DNA from: Nocardioides baculatus
GTDB taxonomy: Bacteria; Actinomycetota; Actinomycetes; Propionibacteriales; Nocardioidaceae
Reading direction: 5' to 3'
Length of the DNA: 64,000 nucleotides
NCBI RefSeq assembly: GCF_016735675.1
Contig: NZ_JAERSG010000001.1
Coordinates: forward strand, 682,001 to 746,000
Position 1 is the first letter of the stretch. Every line of letters starts with the position of its first letter. Below, piece by piece: positions 24,814 to 33,321 of this stretch. A program made the position numbers and the translations under genes. The notes under the pieces were generated by a model, which had not been told where the DNA came from, searched no databases, and saw only the letters and a program-made list of their open reading frames with translations.

Positions 24814-27249
24814 GTGCCCCAGTCCAGCCGCCTGCGTCGCCTGTCGACCGTCGCCCTCCTGCCGCTCGTGGTCGGCGCACTCGCGGTCGTCGCGACGCCG
24901 CCCGCCACCGCCGCGGTCGGTGACACCCGGATCGCCTGGGTCGAGGTCGAGGACGGCGCGATCTCCGGCGGCCCGGCGCTCAACTCCGGCGACCACGGCA
25001 ACTTCTCCGGCAGCGGGTCGTACACCTTCCGCGAGACCGGCATGACGTCGACGATGACGGTGACCGCGCCCGAGGCGGGGACGTACCCCGTCTGGATCAG
25101 GTACGCCGCCGGGCCGCTCACCCCGGAGGAGAACGTCACGCGGTCGATGGGCCTGACGACCAACGGCTCGCGCCAGGTCGTCAGCTATCCGCTGACCGGC
25201 AGCTGGGAGACGTGGGCGTTCGCGCGGGCCGACGTCACCCTCGCCCAAGGTGCCAACACCATCGCGGTCAACTGCACCCGCAACCTGCCGACCGAGATGT
25301 GCCGGCTCAACTTCGACGCGATCCAGGTCGGCGGGCTCGAGCCCGACACGTGCGTCGCGACCCCGGCGCCGGTCGGTGCGGCGCGCCTGTTCGACGGCAC
25401 CTTCGCGAGCTTCGACCAGTGGCGCAAGGCCGGCGGTGGCGGCTTCGGTCACCAGACCGACTGCACCATCCGCGGCTTCCGCGGCCCCGGCAGCACCTGG
25501 ACCCAGACGACCACCAGCCAGCAGGCCGGTCCCTACACGCTCCTCCTCGACTGGTTGAGGCGCGACGCCGACGACGCGTCGAGCGTGTACGTCGGATCGA
25601 GCACCAACAACACCGCCAACCCGACGACCGGCTACCGGGTGATGATCGGCGCCTCGGACACCGCGACCGTCACCTCGGCGGACGGCGCCTTCACCCAGAC
25701 CGCCGACGCCGCCGCCCTCGCAGCAGCGGTGAGGCCGGTCAACCAGTGGAACCGGTACGCCGTCCAGGTGACGCCCGCCCGCATCCGCGTCCTGCTCAAC
25801 GGACGCGTCGTCAACGCCGTGGACCGCGCGGTCCCGTTGGGCGGCTACATCGGCCTGGAGAACCGGAGCGAGGCTGCGCAGGTCGACTTCCGCGACATCC
25901 AGGTGCAGCCCGGCGTCGACCTCGGCCCGGTCGCCGGGCCCGCGAGGCGCGCGACGAAGGCCGACGGCACCACCGCGAACCCGGGCGGCGAGTCGACGCT
26001 CGGCAACCTCGTCGCCGACGCCCAGCGCTGGGCCACCCGTGGTGCGAGCGGTGGCACCGCCCGGATCTCCTTCGCCACCCCGAGCGCGCTGAAGACCGAC
26101 CTCGTCCCCACGGGCTCCACCGTCACCTACGCGCAGGCCGCGGCCGTCGTCGACGCCGAGCCGCTCGTGAACATGCGGCTCACCGGCGCGCAGATCACGA
26201 CCGTCCTCGAGCAGCAGTGGCAGACCACGTCCGGCGGCGAGGCGGCCACCCCCGCCTTCGTCCGGCTCGGTGCGTCCGACGGTTTCACGTGGACCCATGA
26301 CGCCAGCCGCCCCCAGGGCGACCGGATCACCGGCACCTGGCTCGACGGCGCACCCCTCAACCCCGCCGGCACCTACTCGGTCACCGTCAGCCAGTCCCTC
26401 GCCGCCGGCGGCGACAACTTCCGCGGCTTCACCACCGGCCTCGTGCCGCAGGTGCGCTCGGCGACGACCCTGTCCGCCCTCGCGGCCTACCTCGGCGACT
26501 CCTCGACCGTCGGACCGCTCGCCCTGCCGCAGTCCCAGCGCGCGGTCGGCGTCACCGTGCCCGGCGGTGCCCCGTCGTCGTACGTCGCCGGGACGACGTA
26601 CGCCGTCGACCTGAGCTCGTGGTCCTACTCGGCCGCCACCGACCCGCAGGACACCACCGTCGACGTGACCATCGCCGGTCGCCCGGCGGGCAGCTTCCCG
26701 GTCGACCGCACGCGCACGGACAACGCCTTCGACGAGGACGGCACGGTGGCGGTCCGCGCGACCATCCCGGCCGACCTCGCCGCCGGCACCGCGATCGTGC
26801 GGATGGTCGGCAGCACGACCGGCACGACCGTGACCCGGTCCATCGCGGTGACCGCGGCACCGCCCGCGCCGACCCCGACGCCGGCGCCCACCCCGACGCC
26901 GGAGCCGACCCCCGCTCCCGCTCCGCTGCCCACGTCCACCACCCCGCCCGCGGTCACGAAGGCGAGGCCGAACCTGAAGGTGAAGGTCAGGCCGGGACGC
27001 GTCGTGGCGAGGAAGACCAGGGCGAAGGTGGTCGTCACCGTCCGCTCCGCCGGTTCGACCCCGACGGGCACGGTCACCGTCCGCGCCGCGGGCAAGACGT
27101 ACGCCGCGCGGCTCCGCAACGGCAGGGCGGTGGTCACCCTCCGCGCCTTCGCAACCCGGGGCGGGCCCTCGGTCCGGGTGTCGTACGCCGGCGACGCCAC
27201 GACGCTGTCCACTGCCCGGACCCTGCGGATCGCCGTCCGCGCGCCGTGA
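24814..27249 (+). CDS. Secreted mosaic protein: CBM6-like, LamG/DUF1080-like, 5'-nucleotidase C-terminal-like, Ig-like
   Basis: 811 residues from GTG 24814 (GGAGGAG upstream). A signal peptide (1-33, ending PATAA) precedes a CBM6/35-like module (about 36-175: VEVEDGAISGG, FRETGM, NTIAVNCTRN), then a concanavalin-like DUF1080-type module (about 188-370: FASFDQWRKAG, QWNRYAVQVTPARIRVLLNGRVV). Next is a region like the 5'-nucleotidase C-terminal domain (about 385-565: STLGNLVADAQRWA, YAQAAAVVDAEPLVNMRLTG, AGGDNF). A Pro/Thr linker and an Ig-like bacterial domain (about 725-811) end it. The metallophosphatase domain that normally precedes the nucleotidase C-terminal domain is absent. No LPXTG signal, so it should be released or bound non-covalently. 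Extracellular carbohydrate binding is likely; catalysis is uncertain. Confidence 0.8.
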   Translation: MPQSSRLRRLSTVALLPLVVGALAVVATPPATAAVGDTRIAWVEVEDGAISGGPALNSGDHGNFSGSGSYTFRETGMTSTMTVTAPEAGTYPVWIRYAAGPLTPEENVTRSMGLTTNGSRQVVSYPLTGSWETWAFARADVTLAQGANTIAVNCTRNLPTEMCRLNFDAIQVGGLEPDTCVATPAPVGAARLFDGTFASFDQWRKAGGGGFGHQTDCTIRGFRGPGSTWTQTTTSQQAGPYTLLLDWLRRDADDASSVYVGSSTNNTANPTTGYRVMIGASDTATVTSADGAFTQTADAAALAAAVRPVNQWNRYAVQVTPARIRVLLNGRVVNAVDRAVPLGGYIGLENRSEAAQVDFRDIQVQPGVDLGPVAGPARRATKADGTTANPGGESTLGNLVADAQRWATRGASGGTARISFATPSALKTDLVPTGSTVTYAQAAAVVDAEPLVNMRLTGAQITTVLEQQWQTTSGGEAATPAFVRLGASDGFTWTHDASRPQGDRITGTWLDGAPLNPAGTYSVTVSQSLAAGGDNFRGFTTGLVPQVRSATTLSALAAYLGDSSTVGPLALPQSQRAVGVTVPGGAPSSYVAGTTYAVDLSSWSYSAATDPQDTTVDVTIAGRPAGSFPVDRTRTDNAFDEDGTVAVRATIPADLAAGTAIVRMVGSTTGTTVTRSIAVTAAPPAPTPTPAPTPTPEPTPAPAPLPTSTTPPAVTKARPNLKVKVRPGRVVARKTRAKVVVTVRSAGSTPTGTVTVRAAGKTYAARLRNGRAVVTLRAFATRGGPSVRVSYAGDATTLSTARTLRIAVRAP

Positions 27250-27343
27250 CCCGTGCCACCCGCCAACCCCGTCACAGGGGTGAGGCGACGGTCGTCAGGT
27301 CGACCTAGCGTCGAGGGGACTGACGAGCACAGGAGGAAGAGGC

Positions 27344-27655
27344 GTGGCGCACCAGCCGCCGAAGGACGTGCAGGAAGCAGCCCAGCGTGCCCAGCGCTGG
27401 ATCGAGGACGGCAAGGCCGGCAAGGGCTTCACCGACACCGGCCGACGGCGGGCGTCGCAGCTGGCCTCGGGCGACGAGGTCAGCGACGACGTCGTGGAGA
27501 AGATGCAGGCCTACTTCGCCCGGCACACGGTCGACAAGGACGCCGCCGGGTTCCGCCAGGGTGGTGACGGGTTCCCGTCGCCCGGCCGGGTGGCCTGGGA
27601 CGCCTGGGGCGGCGACGCGGGTGAGCGCTGGGTCGGGACGATCGACCTTGACTGA
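27344..27655 (+). CDS. Small conserved protein with WGGDAG motif
   Basis: 103 residues, hydrophilic, no signal or membrane segment. A helical N-terminal half (DVQEAAQRAQRWIEDGKAG, then ASGDEVSDDVVEKMQAYFARH) is followed by FPSPGRVAWDAWGGDAGERW. That last motif occurs, as I recall, in small domains attached to phage head-associated proteins, but here it stands alone with no other phage gene nearby. GTG 27344 has AGGAGGAAG upstream and a TAGCGT hexamer about 38 nt before. It overlaps the BLUF gene start by 8 nt. Confidence 0.7.
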   Translation: MAHQPPKDVQEAAQRAQRWIEDGKAGKGFTDTGRRRASQLASGDEVSDDVVEKMQAYFARHTVDKDAAGFRQGGDGFPSPGRVAWDAWGGDAGERWVGTIDLD

Positions 27656-28082
27656 CGCCCTGCCCCTGACCAGCCTCACCTACACCAGCGCCGCGACGCG
27701 GCTGCTGTCGGTGGTCGAGCTCGTCGAGCTCATCGAGCAGATCCGCCCGAAGAACGAGCGCCTCGGCGTCACCGGGCTCCTGCTCTACAGCGGCGGCAAC
27801 GTGATCCAGACCCTCGAGGGGACGTCGTACGCCGTCGACGACGTCTTCGACGCGATCCGCGCCGACCCGCGCCACGGTGACGTCCACGTGGTCGAGCGGC
27901 GAGAGGTCGGCGAGCGGGCGTTCGCCACCTGGTCGATGGGGTTCCGCAACGTCTCGGCCCGCGAGGTCGCCCAGCTCCAGGACTTCGGCGCCTTCGCGCG
28001 CGACTCGGTGGGCCACGACCTCGCCCCGCACGCGTCCTCGGCCTTCGAGCTGCTGGAGAAGTTCCGCGTCAACGCCGGCTGA
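27648..28082 (+). CDS. Short BLUF-domain blue-light photoreceptor
   Basis: 144 residues from TTG 27648, overlapping the previous stop by 8 nt; GTG 27621 in frame is the alternative start. All flavin-site residues are readable and match AppA numbering with an offset of 9-10: Tyr12 (AppA Tyr21), Asn35 (Asn45), Gln53 (Gln63), Trp94 (Trp104) and Met96 (Met106). The context NERLGVTGLLLY and VIQTLEG is typical. The C-terminal cap of about 45 residues has no output enzyme, so this is a short BLUF that must signal by protein contact. Coupled translation with the WGGDAG protein suggests a functional pair. Confidence 0.9.
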   Translation: MTDALPLTSLTYTSAATRLLSVVELVELIEQIRPKNERLGVTGLLLYSGGNVIQTLEGTSYAVDDVFDAIRADPRHGDVHVVERREVGERAFATWSMGFRNVSAREVAQLQDFGAFARDSVGHDLAPHASSAFELLEKFRVNAG

Positions 28083-28133
28083 CGTGGGAGAGGTCACGCG
28101 CGGACCGGGTCGTGCCTGCGGCCGTCGTCCCCC

Positions 28134-28290
28134 TAGGGTGGTGGACGAAAGGGAGTAGTCCCCAACAGGTGTGTCGACACGCTGACCCTCGGGTCCGGCA
28201 CACCGGGCCACCCGCGCGGTGGCGGACGAGACTTTCGACCAGATACACGACCCTGTTCAACGGACGTGCCTGGTCGAAGGCGCGTCCCTC
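28134..28290 (+). promoter_or_regulatory. Probable yybP-ykoY (manganese) riboswitch before the Gdt1-type gene
   Basis: TAGGGT at 28134-28139 would start transcription just before GAAAGGGAGTAG (about 28147-28158), the conserved 5' strand of the yybP-ykoY class. The second conserved part is seen at GACGAGACTTTCGACC (28225-28240). Downstream, TCGACCAG (28235-28242) can pair with CTGGTCGA (28270-28277), which would use up the aptamer's 3' strand and could be the expression switch. The gene that follows belongs to a family often under this Mn2+ riboswitch. Not confirmed by a covariance model. Confidence 0.65.
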
Positions 28291-28330
28291 TCCCACGGGT
28301 CGTCCTCCGGCTGGGCCGGAAGGAAACCTC

Positions 28331-28909
28331 ATGTGGGACGCACTGCTCATCAGCACCGTCGTCATCTTCGTCGCCGAGCTCGGCGACAAGTCGCAGCTCA
28401 TGGCGATGACGTTCGCCACCCGCTACCGCGCCCGTGACGTGATCATCGGCATCACCATCGCCACCGCGGTGGTGCACCTCGCCTCCGTCGGCATCGGCGC
28501 CGCCATCGGAGAGGCGTTCGGCGACTACCAGCCCGCGATCAACATCGCCGCCGGTGTCGCCTTCCTGTTGTTCGCCGCCTGGACCCTGCGCGGCGACGAG
28601 CTCACCGACGAGGAGGCCGACAAGGCCCGCACCAGCCAGGGCGCGGCGATCCTCGCCGTCGGCATCGCGTTCTTCCTCGCCGAGCTCGGCGACAAGACGA
28701 TGCTCGCCACCATCACCCTCGCCACCCACGAGGGCTGGTTCGGCACGTGGATCGGCTCGACGATCGGCATGGTCGCCGCCGACGCCCTTGCGATCGGCGC
28801 CGGCATCCTGATCGGCCGCCAGCTCCCCGAGAAGGCGGTGCGGTACGCCGCCACGGCCGCGTTCGTCGTCTTCGGCGTCCTGCTCATCTGGCAGGGGGCC
28901 ACGGCGTGA
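28331..28909 (+). CDS. Gdt1/TMEM165 (UPF0016) family manganese/calcium transporter
   Basis: 192 residues, six membrane helices in two homologous halves. Each half has the family's ion-binding motif: AELGDKSQLMAM (about 16-27) and AELGDKTMLATI (about 119-130). Bacterial members such as MneA and Mnx export or move Mn2+. The start ATG follows GGAAGGAAACCTC. The probable yybP-ykoY leader upstream supports Mn-responsive expression. The convergent VOC gene begins 6 nt after the stop. Confidence 0.9.
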   Translation: MWDALLISTVVIFVAELGDKSQLMAMTFATRYRARDVIIGITIATAVVHLASVGIGAAIGEAFGDYQPAINIAAGVAFLLFAAWTLRGDELTDEEADKARTSQGAAILAVGIAFFLAELGDKTMLATITLATHEGWFGTWIGSTIGMVAADALAIGAGILIGRQLPEKAVRYAATAAFVVFGVLLIWQGATA

Positions 28910-28915
28910 GCCGGG

Positions 28916-29293
28916 TCAGGCCTCGACGACGCTGAGGACGTTGCCGGCGGGGTCGGTGAACCACGCGATCAGCGGACCCCCGCCGCGGAACACGCCGTCC
29001 TCGTCGGTCTGGGCCGGCGTCCCCTCGTACCTCTCGAAGCGGACCCCGCGCTCGGTCAGCCGGGCGACCGTCCCCGGCACGTCCTCGACCGAGAAGTTGA
29101 GGACGGTGAAGGTCGCCGGCTGGTGACCGGGCTTCTCGTAGACGAGCACCCGGTGGCCGCCGGCGAGCTCGAGGTCGAGCATCGCGCCCTCGCGGTCGAG
29201 CGCGACGAGGCCGAGCGTGCCGCGGTAGAACTCGCGGGCGACGGTGATGTCGTCCACCGAGAAGCCGCTGAAGGCCGGTGCGTCACTGAGCAT
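28916..29293 (-). CDS. VOC-superfamily (glyoxalase/bleomycin-resistance fold) protein
   Basis: 125 residues, one VOC domain with two beta-alpha-beta-beta-beta units: FSGFSVDDITVAREFYRGTLGL and FTVLNFSVEDVPGTVARLTERGVRF, ending IAWFTDPAGNVLSVVEA. Small VOC proteins include metal-dependent enzymes and drug-binding proteins. The catalytic type cannot be fixed here. ATG 29293 begins the domain; upstream frame is antisense to the next gene. Confidence 0.82.
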   Translation of the reverse strand: MLSDAPAFSGFSVDDITVAREFYRGTLGLVALDREGAMLDLELAGGHRVLVYEKPGHQPATFTVLNFSVEDVPGTVARLTERGVRFERYEGTPAQTDEDGVFRGGGPLIAWFTDPAGNVLSVVEA

Positions 29294-29358
29294 GGGCTCA
29301 TCGTGACCCGCCGGTCCGCTCCGCGCAACGGCCGTGCCGGGTGCGCCAGACTGACGGC

Positions 29359-30810
29359 GTGCAGCTCCCCGACCCGGCCCTCGTGGTGCTGGTCGGCGCC
29401 TCGGGGTCGGGGAAGTCGACCTGGGCCGCGGCGCACTACCGCGCCGCGGAGGTCGTCTCGTCCGACGAGCTGCGCGGCATCGTCGGCGGCGGGCCGCACG
29501 ACCTCGACGCCTCGGGTGACGCGTTCGCCGTGCTGGAGACCGTCGTGGCGGCGCGGCTCGGGCGCGGCCTGACCACGGTCGTCGACACCCTCGGGCTCGA
29601 TCCGGCGAAGCGGCGGGCCTGGCGTGACGCGGCCCGCGCCGCCGGGCTCCCCGCGGTCGCCGTCCTGATGGACACCCCGGACGTCGAGTGCCGGCGGCGC
29701 AACGCAGCTCGCGACCGGCCGGTCCCGGCACCCGTGCTCGCCGGGCAGCTGCGGTCGGTGCGCGACGTACGTCCGCTGCTCGAGGCCGAGGGGTGGGACC
29801 TCGTCGTCCCGGTGCGCGCCGAGCACGCGCCGGAGGCGCCCGCGCCCGCCGAGGTGAGGTCGACGCCGGACCGCACCTCGAGCCTCGGCCTGCGGTCGGT
29901 CCTCCAGGTGTCGCGGTTCCCGTGGGGCGAGGACCCGCTGGACTGGCTGACCGGGATCGCGCGAGCGGCCGACGAGGCGGGCTTCGCCGGTCTGGCGCTG
30001 ATGGACCATCTCATCCAGGTGCCCCAGGTCGGCCGGGCGTGGGACCCGATCCCCGAGCCGTGGGTGACGCTCGGTGCGATCGCCGGGCTCGGCACCGGGC
30101 TCGAGCTCGGCACCCTCTGCACGCCGGTCACGTTCCGGCCTGCCGGCATCACCGCCAAGGCCGCCGCCACGCTGTCGGCGCTGACCGGCGGGCGCGCGTT
30201 CGTCGGCATCGGCGCCGGGTGGTGGGAGCGCGAGCACGCGGCCTACGGCCTCACGTTCCCTCCCGCCCGCGACCGCCTCGACGACCTCGAGCGGGCCATC
30301 GTGACGATGAAGGCGCTGTGGGCGAGCGGCACCAAGGCCTACGACGACCACGGAGTCGTGCTGCCGGAGACGACGAGCTATCCCCGCCCGGCCGGGCCGA
30401 TCCCGGTGGTCGTGGGCGGGTCGGGCGAGCGCCGCACGCTGCGGATCGCGGCCGCGCACGGCGACGCCTGCAACCTCCGCACCACCGACGAGGCCGAGCT
30501 CGAGCGGCTGATCGGCGTGCTGCACGCGCACTGCGACGACGTCGGCCGAGCGCGCGAGGAGGTCGCGGTCACCGTCCTCGACCTCCCGGTCGTCGGCAGC
30601 GACCGCGACGACGTCTGGGCGCGGGTCGAGCGGCACCGCGGCCGGACGCCGGCGGCGACGTACGCCGCCCGGACGCACGCCGCGACCGTCGCCGGCCACC
30701 GCGACCGGTGGGCACGCCTCGCGGGGCTCGGCGTGGACACGGTCTTCATCGCCACGCCCGACCTCGGAAGTCCCGAGGACGTCCTCGCCCTTCGGGGGCT
30801 GAACGCCTGA
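29359..30810 (+). CDS. Fusion of P-loop (Pnkp-type) kinase and LLM-class F420/flavin oxidoreductase
   Basis: 483 residues from GTG 29359 (GTG 29341 also in frame; CAGACT 6 nt before the later GTG favours it). Residues 1-165 form a P-loop kinase domain of the polynucleotide-kinase-like type: GASGSGKST (13-21), then SSDELRGIVGG and TTVVDTLGLDPAKR, with RRRNAARDRP as a lid-like segment. From about residue 178 a complete LLM (luciferase-like) oxidoreductase barrel follows (SVLQVSRFPWGEDPLDW, GLALMDHLIQ, VGIGAGWWEREHAAYGL, IPVVVGGSGERRTL). Such barrels usually use F420 or FMN. No frameshift or stop separates the halves, so it is one polypeptide. Function unknown. Confidence 0.85.
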   Translation: MQLPDPALVVLVGASGSGKSTWAAAHYRAAEVVSSDELRGIVGGGPHDLDASGDAFAVLETVVAARLGRGLTTVVDTLGLDPAKRRAWRDAARAAGLPAVAVLMDTPDVECRRRNAARDRPVPAPVLAGQLRSVRDVRPLLEAEGWDLVVPVRAEHAPEAPAPAEVRSTPDRTSSLGLRSVLQVSRFPWGEDPLDWLTGIARAADEAGFAGLALMDHLIQVPQVGRAWDPIPEPWVTLGAIAGLGTGLELGTLCTPVTFRPAGITAKAAATLSALTGGRAFVGIGAGWWEREHAAYGLTFPPARDRLDDLERAIVTMKALWASGTKAYDDHGVVLPETTSYPRPAGPIPVVVGGSGERRTLRIAAAHGDACNLRTTDEAELERLIGVLHAHCDDVGRAREEVAVTVLDLPVVGSDRDDVWARVERHRGRTPAATYAARTHAATVAGHRDRWARLAGLGVDTVFIATPDLGSPEDVLALRGLNA

Positions 30811-30835
30811 ACATGCGGCCCGTAGGGTCGAAGGC

Positions 30836-31705
30836 ATGCAGACTCGCACCCTCGGAAACCAGCAGGTCGGCGCCATCGGGCTCGGCCTCATGACCTTCGA
30901 CCAGACCGGCACGCAGCCGCGCCAGCAGCTCCTCGACACCGTCACCGCCGCCCTCGATGCCGGCGTGACGCTCTTCGACTCCGCCGACGCCTACGGCCCG
31001 GGCGACGAGAAGGGCGCGGGCGCGCAGGGCGAGAACGAGCGCCTGATCGCCTCGATCCTCGACGAGCTCGGCGTGCGCGACCGGGTGCTGCTCGCGACCA
31101 AGGGCGGCCACGTGCGCACCGACGGCGGCAACTGGGAGGTCGACAGCTCGGCCGCCCACCTCCACGAGGCCGTCGACGCCAGCCTGGAGCGCCTCGGCGT
31201 CCAGCAGCTCTTCCTGTGGCAGCACCACCGCCCGGACCCGAAGGTGCCCTACGACGACGTGATCGGGACGCTCAAGGAGATCGCCGACAGCGGCAAGGTC
31301 GCCCACATCGGCCTCTCCAACGCCGACCCCCAGCAGATCCGCGACGCGCACGCCGTGCTCGGTGACGCGCTCGTGAGCGTGCAGAACCAGTTCTCGCCGG
31401 CCTTCCGCAGCTCGAAGCCGGAGATCGACGTGTGCGACGAGCTCGGCCTGGCGTTCCTCCCGTGGAGCCCCCTCGGCGGGCTGTCCAACGCCAAGGAGCT
31501 CGCGGACAAGCACCCCGCCTTCGCCGAGATCGCGGCCGACCGGGGCGTCAGCGCGCAGCAGGTCGCCCTCGCGTGGGAGCTCGCGCAGTCGCCCGTCGTC
31601 ATCCCGATCCCCGGCGCGAAGCGACCCTCGTCGATCACCGACTCCGCGGCCGCCGCGGACCTCGAGCTGACCGCCGACGAGCTGGCCCGGCTCGACGCGA
31701 GCTGA
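30836..31705 (+). CDS. Aldo/keto reductase
   Basis: 289 residues with the AKR TIM barrel. The catalytic tetrad positions are readable: Asp and Tyr in LFDSADAYGPGDE, Lys in LLATKGG and His in FLWQHHRPDP. NADPH-site segments are near the C terminus (IPIPGAKRPSS). ATG 30836 has TAGGGT about 8 nt upstream (leaderless type). Followed 7 nt later by an SDR gene, suggesting a small reductase operon. Substrate unknown. Confidence 0.92.
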   Translation: MQTRTLGNQQVGAIGLGLMTFDQTGTQPRQQLLDTVTAALDAGVTLFDSADAYGPGDEKGAGAQGENERLIASILDELGVRDRVLLATKGGHVRTDGGNWEVDSSAAHLHEAVDASLERLGVQQLFLWQHHRPDPKVPYDDVIGTLKEIADSGKVAHIGLSNADPQQIRDAHAVLGDALVSVQNQFSPAFRSSKPEIDVCDELGLAFLPWSPLGGLSNAKELADKHPAFAEIAADRGVSAQQVALAWELAQSPVVIPIPGAKRPSSITDSAAAADLELTADELARLDAS

Positions 31706-31712
31706 GCCGCGG

Positions 31713-32678
31713 ATGACCCGCCCGCTCCTGGCCCGCGCGGTCGACACCGTGATGGACCGCTCGCTGGTCCTCGGCTACACGACGATCGGCCTCGCGGTGC
31801 GCAAGGCGCTGCCCGGCTGGCCGGCCGACCCGCTGCCGCGCTCGCTCGAGGGGCGGCACGTCCTCGTCACGGGCGCCAGCTCCGGGCTCGGGATCGCCAC
31901 GGTCGAGGGGCTCGCCGACCTCGGCGCGGTCGTGCACATGCTGGTGCGCGACGAGGCCAAGGGTGCCCGGGTCCGCGACGAGATCCGCGCACGACGTCCC
32001 GGTGCCGAGCTGCGGCTCTGGCGCTGCGACGTGGGCGACCTCGACGACGTACGCCGGTTCGCGGCCGACTTCGCCGCCGAGGTCCCGAGCCTTCACGCGA
32101 TCGTGCACAACGCCGGCGCGATGCCGCCCGAGCGGGCCGAGTCGCCGCAGGGCCACGAGCTCAGCATGGCCGTGCACCTCCTCGGTCCCGTCGTGATGAC
32201 CGAGGCACTGCGCGGACCGCTGGCCGGCGGTCGGGTGGTGCTGGTGAGCAGCGGCGGGATGTACGGCCAGCCGTTGCGCGCCGACGACCCGGACTACCGC
32301 AAGGGCGACTACGCGCCCGCCACCTCCTACGCGCGGTCCAAGCGCTGGCAGGTCGAGATGGCGCCGCTGCTCGGTGAGCGCTGGGGTGCCGACGGCATCA
32401 CGGTGGCGGTGATGCACCCCGGCTGGGCCGACACCCCCGGCGTGCAGGAGTCGCTGCCGCGGTTCCGGGCGATCACGCGGCCGGTGCTGCGCGACGACGC
32501 GCAGGGCGCGGACACCAGCGTCTGGCTCGCGGCCGTCGACCCGGCCCCGCCGACGGGGAGGTTCTGGCACGACCGCATCGAGCGGCCCTCCAGCCTGCTG
32601 CCGTCGACGCGCCCGTCCGCCGACGTACGCACGCGGGCGTGGGCCTGGCTCCAGGACGCCGCGGGGCTCGCCGGATGA
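31713..32678 (+). CDS. Short-chain dehydrogenase/reductase (DHRS12-like)
   Basis: 321 residues, classical SDR: VTGASSGLGIATVEGL (about 51-66) for NADP, HNAGAM, active-site Ser in VLVSSGGMYG, and Tyr/Lys in YARSKRWQVEM (YxxxK form YARSK). HPGWADTPGV matches eukaryote-like DHRS12 dehydrogenases. The N terminus has about 45 extra residues before the Rossmann fold. Its stop overlaps the ATG of the next gene by 4 nt. Confidence 0.88.
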   Translation: MTRPLLARAVDTVMDRSLVLGYTTIGLAVRKALPGWPADPLPRSLEGRHVLVTGASSGLGIATVEGLADLGAVVHMLVRDEAKGARVRDEIRARRPGAELRLWRCDVGDLDDVRRFAADFAAEVPSLHAIVHNAGAMPPERAESPQGHELSMAVHLLGPVVMTEALRGPLAGGRVVLVSSGGMYGQPLRADDPDYRKGDYAPATSYARSKRWQVEMAPLLGERWGADGITVAVMHPGWADTPGVQESLPRFRAITRPVLRDDAQGADTSVWLAAVDPAPPTGRFWHDRIERPSSLLPSTRPSADVRTRAWAWLQDAAGLAG

Positions 32679-33295
32679 CGGACGTCTGGCCGCTCGTCCA
32701 CGCCGAGCGCCGCGCCCTGGTCGACGATCTGTCCGGTCTGTCCGACGAGCAGTGGCGTACGTCGTCGCTCTGCGCGGGCTGGACCGTCCACGACGTCGCC
32801 GCCCACCTCGTCGGCAACGCGGGGCACATCTCCGTCGCCGGGCTGGTCGTGGCGATGGCCCGCGCGCGCTTCGACTTCGACCGGATGAACCAGGCCGACG
32901 CCGCTCGCGAGCTCGGCGACGGCCCCGCCTACACCCTCCGCCGGTTGCGCGAGGTCGCCGGCAACACCGACGCCCCGCCGTTCGTCCCGCTCGTCGTGCG
33001 ACTGGTCGAGGAGGTCGTGCACGGCGAGGACGTACGCCGTCCGCTCGGGATCGCACACGACTACCCGGCGGCCGCCGTGGTCCCCGCCCTCGAGCACCAG
33101 GTGCGCACCAAGGTGTCGATCGCCGGCGGTCGCGAGCGCGCCGCCGGCGTACGCCTCCGGGCCAGCGACGCCGACGTCGTGATCGGCGAGGGACCCGAGG
33201 TCTCCGGGCCGGTCGTCTCGCTCCTCCTCGCCGTGTCGGGTCGCTCCGCCGCGCGCGCCGACCTCAGTGGCCCCGGCCTGTCCGCCCTCGGCTAG
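32675..33295 (+). CDS. Maleylpyruvate isomerase/mycothiol-dependent enzyme family protein
   Basis: 206 residues. The N-terminal DinB-like four-helix domain carries the family opening: AERRALVDDLSGLSDEQWRTSSLCAGWTVHDVAAHLVGN, with the metal-binding His in HDVAAHLV and a later HGEDVRRPLG. This family contains mycothiol-dependent maleylpyruvate isomerase and related thiol transferases; the actual reaction is unknown. ATGA overlap with the SDR gene implies coupled translation and a shared pathway. Confidence 0.82.
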   Translation: MTDVWPLVHAERRALVDDLSGLSDEQWRTSSLCAGWTVHDVAAHLVGNAGHISVAGLVVAMARARFDFDRMNQADAARELGDGPAYTLRRLREVAGNTDAPPFVPLVVRLVEEVVHGEDVRRPLGIAHDYPAAAVVPALEHQVRTKVSIAGGRERAAGVRLRASDADVVIGEGPEVSGPVVSLLLAVSGRSAARADLSGPGLSALG

Positions 33296-33321
33296 GTGAC
33301 GTCGCGACCTAGGGTGGCGCG

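Noticed and set aside
24814..27249. Active 5'-nucleotidase
   Set aside because: Only the C-terminal substrate-domain pattern is recognisable; no metallophosphatase DxH/GNHE motifs were found in the first half.
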